Shown here: one piece after another, positions 55,601 through 64,000 of the stretch | Layout of the letters: the number at the start of each line of letters is the position of its first letter | How positions within the stretch are numbered: position 1 is the first letter of the stretch | Assembly (NCBI GenBank): GCA_019279435.1 | Contig: JAAALK010002060.1 | Location: forward strand, 124,001 to 188,000 | Direction of reading: 5' to 3' | DNA from: Zizania palustris | Lineage: Eukaryota; Streptophyta; Magnoliopsida; Poales; Poaceae | Length of the DNA: 64,000 nt | Notes under the pieces: model-generated | The model's input: the letters and a program-made list of their open reading frames with translations, nothing else | Databases searched by the model: none | What the model was told of the DNA's origin: nothing | Translations under genes and position numbers: made by a program

Positions 55601-58600
55601 GTAGGTAAGTCTGAATTCATACAGACTGTGTGGTGAAGAGGCCAGGATCACCTTCCAGAGACTAACTGCAAATATTTCCTTGGAGATATTTAAATTTAAA
55701 TTAACTAGTTAGTCTTATCTTTAATATTCAAATCACAGTAGGAGCCTCTCCTACTGGTTTACTTCAAAAAAGTTAGTCTTATTGGACATGAATCAGGACA
55801 AATCACCAAGCTGGAAATTCTGTTTTTAAAACTCAACTAGAATTATTAAAGATAAAAGGAGGAACTTGGTATAATACATGGCTTTTTCTCACTGGAGGTA
55901 TTAGTATATAGTCAGTTTTAGAAATTTTCTTCAGGTATTTTTTCTTCATCTACTTTCTGTCTTTCTAAGTTTCTATTCAAGGTTGTAATATCCAATACCA
56001 CTGTACCTTCCAGTTTCAATGATAGAATCCGTGATGCTGTTAATGGGGGTAATCCATTTGGTAATCCACTACAGCAAGGATTTTCTACTGGTCTGTTCTT
56101 ACAGGTAATCTTGATGCCCTTAATACTTCTATCCTTCCTGGAACTGACAGTCAGCATGTAATACTGTAGTGACAAGCTACACTATAGTATATGATCTGAA
56201 GAAAAATAACAATCTCAATCAGATTTGCTGTTAAATTTTCCTGATTAGTATTCCTTAATTTTGTACCTGATCTTGATTCCAGAAGTTGTGCAACTTAATC
56301 TTGAGGCCTTTTTCTGAAACTCACAAAGAGCTTTCCTTTTATCTAATAAAGTATTTGACTGTAGCTTCCTGATTGTTCCTATGAGCTGGTCTTGCCTTCC
56401 ATTAAGCCTTTGTTCCTCAAAGGCAATTTACTCATGTGCTACTGTCAACCATGCATTTAAACAACGGTTGTCAGTTATAAGTCAACTCTGCTATTTCTTT
56501 CACACAATTAGCTGGCTCTATCATTCTCAGAAATTATAATAGTTTTAGTATGTGCACTAGTCAGTAGCGCGTTTTTAAGAATCTTAGTAGCTGCTATCTT
56601 GTGTGTCCTGGCTGGAACCAAAAGTGTACTGTACTTGAAGCTCTCAGTGGAGCTGCGATCAGGGGTTAAAAAACAACTGAAACCACCAGTTGGCTTTTGG
56701 TGGATACCATTCCAAGTTGCCAACCTGGAAGAGTTGATTTTGTATTATTTTCTGTGTCATCCTGATGTTAATGATTATGAAATACCTAACAAACACATTA
56801 CTTTGAGTAAAAAGATATGTAAAATGAATTTAAAAACAGCAAGGCAAAACAGGTCTAGCTCTGATAAATTTTCGAAGTATGTTTTTCCTTTTCATCGGAT
56901 GTGATGGTACTATATTGTATTTATGATCGTACTAGATTAGCTCCAAGAATCCAATAGTGTTGAATATTTTCTAATTTCCATTTCTTGCAGCCGAATGGAT
57001 ATTATCAGGGTAATGAAGCAGACACCAGGCTTGCACTTGCTACATGTGCTGACCAGATACAGGTTGACCACTTGTTGAATTTGAATTTGTTATGGAACTA
57101 TCAATTTGATGGAAATATATTCTGCTCATTATTTCATGGTTTGGTTCAAAGAAGATATAAATGAAGTATCAATGTTAATGAAGGCATATGGGGAAACTTT
57201 GATAATCCATTACTTGAGTTTTCTATTTTCAACACCAGTTACTGGCTTACTGCTGTTTACTAGCTATTGCATTGTGCACATTTGTAAGTGTTAGCACTAT
57301 GGATAGTAAAAAACAAAGCTGAATCACATTACGTAGTTACTCTTTTAGACAAATGCATTCAGCTAGTTCAATTGTAATCAGTATAAGAGTACGATCTGCT
57401 GATGCCAAATTTAAGTTCATAACACAAAAAGGGAATTGCATTATCTATCCCCGTGATAATTTGGTATTGATGAGTAACTTTATTATTCACACAATAATGA
57501 CTATTTCTGCTATTTGTAATATGCATTTACCATTGTTATGACTTTCACATTAAAGTCTTCATTTATCATGTCATATCTTTGTGTTCTGCTTTTTACTTCC
57601 ACTAATTCAATGCTAAGTATCTTGAATTTTTTGCTTGCCATCGATATTCATCCATTCATCAAGTCAACAAGTGGTTGTTTCAGAAAGATTTGGAAATATA
57701 TATGAGTTGTAGCATTGCTTCATCAATTATGTATTTGCTTCCTCTGTGCAGGGAGCTACTTATGAGCATAACTCATACCAAGTTTTTTTCTTTTCCCAGA
57801 TCGGGCTAGCTGGTAACCTGAAGGATTACGTACTAATATCTCATACCGGAGAAGCTAAGAAGGGATCGGAAATTCACACTTTTGATGGATCATCAGTTGG
57901 CTATACTTCGTCCCCTGTAGAAACTGTATGTTTTTTTATAAAAAAATCCAGAGTGGTCATTACTTGTTACATTATTAATGTTGACAAGAGCAGCGTAATA
58001 TGTTTTCATATTTTCATGCTTTCTGTGCATGAGGGATTTTTTGTCTCGTTTCTTTAAATTCTGCTGACAATGATCTATTATAATGCACTGTTGTTCTGTG
58101 TATTTCAGATAAACTATGTTTCTGCTCATGATAATGAGACTCTGTTTGATATTATCAATCTGAAGGTATGGCCCATGTACTGTTGCCTCAATTACTATTA
58201 ATATGTTTTCCAGTAAGTAAGCCATTCTAGTAATCTTGCCCCTTTTTTGTCCTTTACAAGTGATGAAACTGACAAGATATGTTAATACTTACAGTTGGTA
58301 AATTAGTTACTTGGATAATATATTTTCTTCATTTGTGAAAAAACACTTTCCATTCATGTCATGATATAATTTGCAATAATTTTTTTGTTCATTAGTTCAA
58401 GTATCCTTCCCATAACCCCCTCTTTGATAACATCTAATAATCTTTAGAACAGATTAACAATCTCACATTCGATAAATTTTTCTTTGGTTGTTGGTGCAGA
58501 CCCCAACTGGCCTCTCGATCGACGAGAGATGCAGGATAAACCATTTGGCCTCAAGCTTGATGGCATTATCCCAGGTCCGTATAACAGCGATTACAGTTGT

Positions 58601-61192
58601 TCATATAATATTATCATTCTTTAGGACTGGATTATGAGAGTAACAACTTGTCAACTTGGCCACATGGGTTGATAAATAAAGTTAAGACAGTAATGTAGCC
58701 TGATGGACCTTCCAGGTCAAGTGGATGGCTTTGTCAATTCATAAACATTTCCTGTGGACTCGATCGAGTCCTTACATGGGCATGTTTGCCAATTTTAATC
58801 TCATTTTTCTGTTATCAATAAATGTTTGAATATCCTTTGCTAGGATGTGAAACTTTTAAGATCCATACTTCAAATTTCTTAATAATGTGAATTGGAAACA
58901 CCGCGTACGATGAGCATATGATGCTCATTAACTGCACGATCTCTACTTTCCATTCTTGATCTAATGGTGCGGGCCTGCCATCTATTGTGTTTTCAATCCA
59001 TGTGGAGTCGGTCTCTCAGACAAGGGAGGGATAACATGCCATCTTGTGTGATAGTAGTATCTTGCAAGAATCATAGAGAAAAGATCGAATGTATTACAGT
59101 GCTCAATCTGAATTTATAGACCAATGAATAAATATGTTACTTACTAGCAGTTTACATTATTTGTATTTTTCATACTCCTATATGCCCTTTCAGGGAATAC
59201 CATTCTTCCATGCTGGTGATGAGATACTGAGATCTAAGTCACTCGATCGAGATTCATACAACTCTGGTGATTGGTTTAACAAGTAATAAAATGTCCTTCA
59301 ACCTTGATGAAAACATCCATTGTTGTCATTAATTGCAATGCTTGATTTTCTTCTAGAAGGGAAAATACTTTTCTTTGAACAATTAATTGATATTACCATA
59401 ACATCTGATTATATATATCAAGTGAAATTCCTAATGTAATGTGTCTTCCTTTTGCAAAGGCTTGATTTTACATATGAAACAAACAATTGGGGTGTTGGAC
59501 TTCCTCCAAGAGAAAAGAATGTAGATAATTGGCACTCGTAAGTTTCTAAATTCTTCTTCAATCTTCATAAATATTTTATGTGTTATAATGTAAAGAACCT
59601 TTATTTCTGTTAGAATTCTTGTTTTGGTGTATATTTTATTGTGCTATCTTCATATGCTAATGTATATTTCCACTTCTCCTTTCATGTTTTAAACATGCAT
59701 TTCTTCATTCAAAACGGAAATTAATTTTGCAGGATAAAGCCAAGGCTGGAAAATCCATCTTTCAGACCTTCAAAAAATCACATTCTCGCTGCCTTAGACA
59801 ATTTTATTGACATCCTGAAGATCAGATACTCCTCACCACTCTTTCGTTTACGTACAGCAAAGGACATAGAGGTACATGTATTTTTCATTACAAGTTAAAT
59901 CTATAGCTTTACTTTCAGACTGCTATGGCGTGAATATGTAGAGTTACAACTATGTCCTTTTCTGCTGCAAGGGACATGCAAAATTTTTATTAACTTACTG
60001 CCTTCTTATAGATGGTAGACATTTTACACAGAATGAAGTTATGTTGCATGAAAGCCACGCATTATGGGAGACTGGAAAGTATACAGATGCATATTTACAC
60101 CCTTGTAGTTGGAGATTAATGAATACCTGAAAATTAGAGGCAAACAACCACACTGGAACATTTGTGTGCAACTCACGCTTATAATAAAACAATGTTCAGC
60201 AGAAATCAACTTGCACACAAAAACTCATGGTTTCCATTCAGTAATATTGTTTTTATCTCCTATTTTCTTTGCATCTGACTGCATTCCTATCCTATTTCAG
60301 CGAAGGGTTCGCTTTCACAACACAGGACCCTCATTGGTACCTGGAGTTATTGTCATGAGCATTGAAGACGCACAAAACGATAGTCTTGAAATGGCTCAGT
60401 TAGATAAAAAGTAAGTAACACTTGTGTAATTACGCTTTTGAATAAACATGAAAATGCAATCTTGGGAACATACCATTTTGCAGCTGTCTCTAGACTTCCA
60501 TGCCTGGTATGAGAATATTTTAATTTTATCCACAATAGCTAAACTGCCTATCACTTTCTGCAGCTTCTCTTATGTCGTCACAGTCTTCAATGTATGCCCA
60601 CACAAAGTATCTGTAGAAATCCCTGATCTTGCTTCATTGAGGCTTGAATTGCATCCTGTTCAGGTAACTGTTCTCAGTTTTTTAAGTTGCTGTCATAGAT
60701 CCTACCTCCTCAGTAATTCCCAATTGTTGCAATGTTTTTTTTTTTGAGAAACACCAATTGTTGCAATGTTGTTTCTCAGCATTGTATTTCGCGTCGAGGT
60801 GCTTGACTACTAATATTTGAGAAGTCAATTATAGAAGCTAGTTGAATACTATATATTTTGTCATTGTTTTTTCATTACTGAATTATACATCACAGATTTG
60901 TCATAAATTTCCCTCAAACTATCGACAGCTGAACACTGCTCAGTTAGCAAATATTTAGGAATACCATTGGTTTGATTGTGTCAGATAAATGCACTCCATT
61001 GATCAGTATATTACTCCACAAAAACCATATTACTGGATCTGGGAGGAGATCTGATGGCAAGCTGGCTGTTTTGAACTGCTGCAGGTGAATTCATCAGACG
61101 CTCTAGTCAGGCAGTCAGCATACCAGGCCACCCCAGGTCGATTCACCGTGCCCCCAAGAACAGCAGCAGTGTTCGTTCAACCTAGGCGTTGA
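49616..61192 (+). CDS. PUL: Pullulanase-type starch debranching enzyme (limit dextrinase), complete 27-exon gene
   Basis: Hydrolyses alpha-1,6 branch points of starch and limit dextrins in plastids, in endosperm starch synthesis and germination. Exons: 49616-49900, 50565-50700, 50810-50862, 51008-51116, 51189-51325, 51420-51616, 51700-51849, 51956-52016, 52116-52236, 52643-52733, 52862-52955, 53226-53321, 53874-54014, 54250-54300, 55343-55413, 55512-55604, 56014-56104, 56991-57062, 57800-57925, 58109-58165, 58500-58574, 59194-59282, 59460-59537, 59733-59871, 60301-60410, 60564-60663, 61085-61192. All phases agree: 976 codons plus stop. The Ala/Ser/Arg-rich N-terminus fits a transit peptide. 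A CBM48-like region surrounds YLWAPTAQ (residue 240). GH13 motifs: DVVYNH (490-495), YNWGY (444-448), nucleophile D564 in GFRFD, acid/base E601 in YGEGWD, D733 in SAHDNE. Catalytic spacing (37 and 132) equals barley limit dextrinase as I recall it. The start is the ATG opening MQMLLHVNS. Confidence 0.97.
50378..50517. mobile_element. Stowaway-like MITE in PUL intron 1, with an older partial copy upstream
   Basis: The ends CTCCATTTGTTCTATAATATAG and CTATATTATTTGGAGGGAG are inverted, with TA on the left. The right end lies 47 bp before exon 2. A related left-end fragment (CGTCCGTTCTATAATATAGC) starts near 50245 and runs to about 50375. Confidence 0.75.
55738..55772 (+). mobile_element. LINE/SINE 3'-tail fragment in PUL intron 16
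   Basis: AGTAGGAGCCTCTCCTACTG followed by GTTTACTTCAAAAAA. It is the same tail as the LINE at 8940-8985 and the minus-strand piece at 18276-18319. No upstream LINE sequence is evident. Confidence 0.55.
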
Positions 61193-61281
61193 CGCCTTTC
61201 ACAAAGAGTTCACAAAAGCATCCAGAAAAATCAATGAGCAATAAGAGAGGAGAAGCCTCCTGTAGTACATAGTGCTCAAGA

Positions 61282-61287
61282 AATAAA
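61282..61287 (+). terminator. Likely PUL polyadenylation signal
   Basis: AATAAA 90 bp downstream of the PUL stop codon. U-rich sequence follows near 61340-61390. No other AATAAA lies closer. Confidence 0.5.
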
Positions 61288-61515
61288 TGGAAGATTGTTA
61301 AGAAGCTGCCTGAAGCCTGGCTTGGGTATGTCAAAGCCATACTTTCTCAGTTTGTCAAGTATATAAATGTGTTGTATTATACTGTTATGACTATCAAAAC
61401 CAAAATATATATTTTCATGGCGTTCTAATAAACAAATGTTGCTTGATCACTTCTGACAGCTTTTGTTTGTTTTAGTTTAGGATTATAATAATTTTTATAG
61501 AAATAAGTTGAGTCA

Positions 61516-61734
61516 GGCTCCGTTTGTTTCAGCTTCTAATAGCTAAAGTCACTTCTAGAATCTAATGCGGAAATAAACAGTTCAGATTTTGAACTCAGAT
61601 TACTCAGATTATGAGAATCAGTAGCTGCAGAATCTGGAAATGAATTAAAATCTAGAAACTGAAAAATATCAACTAATCAGACTAGCTAACTACTAAAAAT
61701 CTCTAGTTGCTAGAAGCTGAAATAAACAGAGCCC
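61516..61734. mobile_element. Tourist-like hairpin MITE between convergent genes
   Basis: GGCTCCGTTTGTTTCAGCTT at the left pairs with AGCTGAAATAAACAGAGCC at the right, and the arms share the TCTAGAATCTAATGCGG type interior. It belongs to the same family as 21335, 23974 and 32191. It sits between the PUL 3' end and the thaumatin-like gene 3' end and could shape either terminator. Confidence 0.78.
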
Positions 61735-62011
61735 TTAGGTTAGCTTATTGAATTATTATAACATGTACTTAGTATAATAAGTTGGTATGTTTATTTCAGT
61801 TTACGAAAATAAGCTAGATTATTACAATCATAAGATAAAAGTAAACAAAAAGGTCTCCTTTGGAATAAGGGATTTTCTCTCGGTTTTTGCGGGAATTAGA
61901 ATAACTTTAAAAAAATTGTGAAGTTCTTGTGAAATTCGTATAGAATCAATGTAGCTCCTTTTGATAATATATTTGCATCTATGTTTCATAGTAACTATGA
62001 TCACGAGGGTT

Positions 62012-63297
62012 TTAAGCTCGAGGACAGAAGGTGACGTCATAGCTGGAGGCGCCAACGCAGGTGAAGGTGCTGCTGGCGTCATCATAGGCGTAGCTGTACG
62101 CCGCCGGGCACGCGCTCTTGAACACCTGCGAGTAGCTCGTCGGCCCGCACGCCGCCGGCGAGCCGTACTCGCCGGTGCAGCAGTAGCGCGCGCTCCGGTA
62201 CGCGTTGCAGGCGCTCCGGCACGCCACGACGCCGGACGCGGCCACGACGCGCAGGTCCGCGGGGCACACGCCGTTGACGTCGCCCGCGCACGCGGCGGAG
62301 CGGCAGTCGCCGCCGCTACCGCCCGACGGGGAAATTCGCACCGGCACGTTGAACCCGTCGACGAGGCTGACGTCGTAGAAGTCCCGGCCGCCGGAGCCGG
62401 GGCCCGCGAGGGTGACCTCGACGAGCGTGACCGGGGGCGACGGGCCGCGCCCGTCGCAGCTGACGTCTCCCGAGCCGCAGTCCGCGGTGGCGCAGGTGAA
62501 CCGCCCGGTGGACGAGTCTACCGAGCAGCCGGTGCGCGCCCAGAACGTGCCGGACCAGCTCCCCGACGACGGCGCGGCGAGGTTGAACGTGCCGGACGGC
62601 GCGAGGTAGAAGCCGGAGCGCGCCAACGGCGGCGAGGTGGCGCCGTGGAGCGCGCCCACCCACACCGGGTACTGGCAGCCATTGCTGAAGCTAAACGACG
62701 ACGCGCCTTCCGTGACAAGCGCTGCAAATCACAACATTTATGTCTTGTTTCGATTGCAAGCAAAAAAAAAAAACAAGACTTGAAATATGAAAATATTTCT
62801 GAAACAAATTAATTTGGAGATACTTTTCATGTTCAAACTAATCAAGAAAATTCACAACTATATATGCTTGCAGCGAATTCTCAACCAAACTACCAACAAA
62901 AATGTTGACAACATCTCCATCCAAATGAAGAACTAAAAATGAATGAAAGATTCATTAATTTGGAAAGAAAGAAATCACATAGCCTTCCAAAACTCCTTTA
63001 GTCCGGTCCAGACTGTGGTTAATTTGATCGTGTGTGATCTTGAAGCTCTTCTCTTCTCTCTAACCCTTATGCTTTCTCCCCCTCTCTAATATAATCATCC
63101 GTGTGTAATTCAGAAGTTGGCTCTTCTCTTTAACGAATGAAAGCGCTCTCTCCCGCTTTATTTTTCAAAAAAAAATGAATGAAGGATTCATAAGCAACAG
63201 TGCATGCAGTATGATCAAACCTACCTCTTAAGAGAAGAAGCTGGAGAAAGAGGAGAATGGCCATGGAGAGTTGGAGAAGAAGGTGAGCTACCACCAT
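62012..63297 (-). CDS. Thaumatin-like protein (PR-5 family), secreted
   Basis: Two exons on the minus strand: exon 1 is 63297-63225 (73 nt), exon 2 is 62721-62012 (stop TAA). The intron is about 500 bp with GT-AG borders. Total 260 aa. Exon 1 encodes a hydrophobic signal peptide (MVVAHLLLQLSMAILLFLQL). The mature part starts near VTEGASSFSFSNGC and carries the family signature GRFTCATADCGSGDVSC and the DFYDVSLVDGFNVP strand. It has sixteen cysteines, the number that forms eight disulphides in this family. These are apoplastic defence or development-related proteins, some of which bind glucans. The specific role is unknown. It is convergent with PUL, and a minus-strand AATAAA lies at 61790-61795. 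Confidence 0.95.
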
Positions 63298-63362
63298 GGC
63301 AATCACAACAAGGAAGCTAGCTAGTCTCTCAGCTCACAAGCAACATCTCAAGTCTCTCTCTC

Positions 63363-63372
63363 TATATATATA
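63363..63372 (-). promoter_or_regulatory. TATA box of the thaumatin-like gene
   Basis: TATATATATA on the minus strand about 65-75 bp upstream of the ATG, followed by a GA-rich leader (GAGAGAGAGACTTGAG). It predicts a 5' leader of roughly 40 nt. Confidence 0.6.
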
Positions 63373-64000
63373 CAGACATCTAGCAACAAACATCAAAGAA
63401 GCACGTAAGCTCAAGCAAGTACTAGTCTATTCGTGTCAGAATCTAACTAGTTGTAGAGTTCAAAATGCGTGACAAATATAATAGCTCAAGCATGTAAAGA
63501 TGTTTCTTTCTCCTGATCACATGGGATGCAAAAATGATGATGGGCCACTCGCGCTTATTAGCTAGAATTTTATCACCAAATATACCTGTATTTTTGTCCT
63601 CGGACTTGATTACTCGTTACTCTATTCAACCAACTTTTATACTCCAAACATGGATAATCGGATAGACAATGCTTGGACGACACAAAAAGGCAGTTCGAAA
63701 GAAAAAGTTGCTCTTTTAATTGGCGAATTAATTTGATCTCTCACGCTTTGCATGACCTAGCTACTATTGCTGCGACAGTACAAGCACACAGATCATACAA
63801 AAGAAAGGAAAAGGGAGTAATTGATTAGCATCACGTACTACTAGCAATCGACAAATCCATTAATTCCACCGATTGACAGGTAGAGGTAGCTCAGGAGTCA
63901 AATGCATGCATGGCAGGTGATGAAGTGATCAACGGAAGAAGAATGAATGGCAGAGGGAAGAAAGAAAGAGGCTGATGAGATCTTGGTGTGTCCATCAATG
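63373..64000. other. Upstream region of the thaumatin-like gene
   Basis: AT-rich DNA without open frames of note. I see no recognisable gene or element in this stretch. Confidence 0.5.

Noticed and set aside
49616..61192. First reading of the 50-61 kb gene as isoamylase ISA3
   Set aside because: The protein carries the pullulanase-type YNWGY motif, the limit dextrinase N-terminal layout and the RYSSPLFRL C-terminal stretch, and the catalytic spacing equals barley limit dextrinase. Isoamylase motifs are absent.

Overview
This is plant nuclear DNA, almost certainly from rice or a close Oryza relative. The genes have GT-AG introns, GC-rich grass-type first exons and AT-rich introns, and the intergenic DNA is full of rice-type mobile elements (Tourist- and Stowaway-like MITEs, Helitron ends, Mutator-type foldback elements, solo LTRs, a miniature LTR retrotransposon). 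From memory, rice carries EMF2a and the pullulanase gene PUL close together on chromosome 4. Finding an EMF2-family gene and a complete PUL gene here fits that interval. The assignment rests on recall, not on a search.

Layout. (1) 1-14073, + strand: 3' part of an EMF2-type Polycomb gene. I traced sixteen in-phase exons (2934-14073) that end in a complete VEFS box, plus one probable upstream exon. Its introns hold a copia remnant, a deleted gypsy element with a nested 282-bp SMART-like element, an LTR-like block, a broken LINE, a Stowaway MITE and three solo LTRs of one family. (2) 19296-20306, +: an intronless ZAT-type C2H2 zinc-finger repressor gene. (3) 27838-43193, +: three tandem single-exon DUF4220/DUF594 membrane-protein genes. 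Two are intact and the third carries a net +1 frameshift. Three Mutator-type foldback elements with 9-bp target duplications sit around the first two. Two inverted copies of one long-LTR sequence sit on either side of the third. (4) 49616-61192, +: a complete 27-exon pullulanase-type starch debranching enzyme gene (PUL), 976 codons plus stop, every splice phase consistent. (5) 62012-63297, - strand: a two-exon thaumatin-like (PR-5) gene, convergent with PUL.

The genes do not form a pathway, as expected for a plant chromosome. EMF2 acts in the nucleus in Polycomb repression and PUL acts in plastids on starch. The ZAT protein is a nuclear repressor, the DUF594 proteins are predicted membrane proteins of unknown function, and the thaumatin-like protein is secreted. 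The most unusual material is in the repeats: the foldback elements around the DUF594 array, the repeated capture of one LTR family by the EMF2 gene, the tandem Helitron ends, and the mosaic, partly broken DUF594 cluster.
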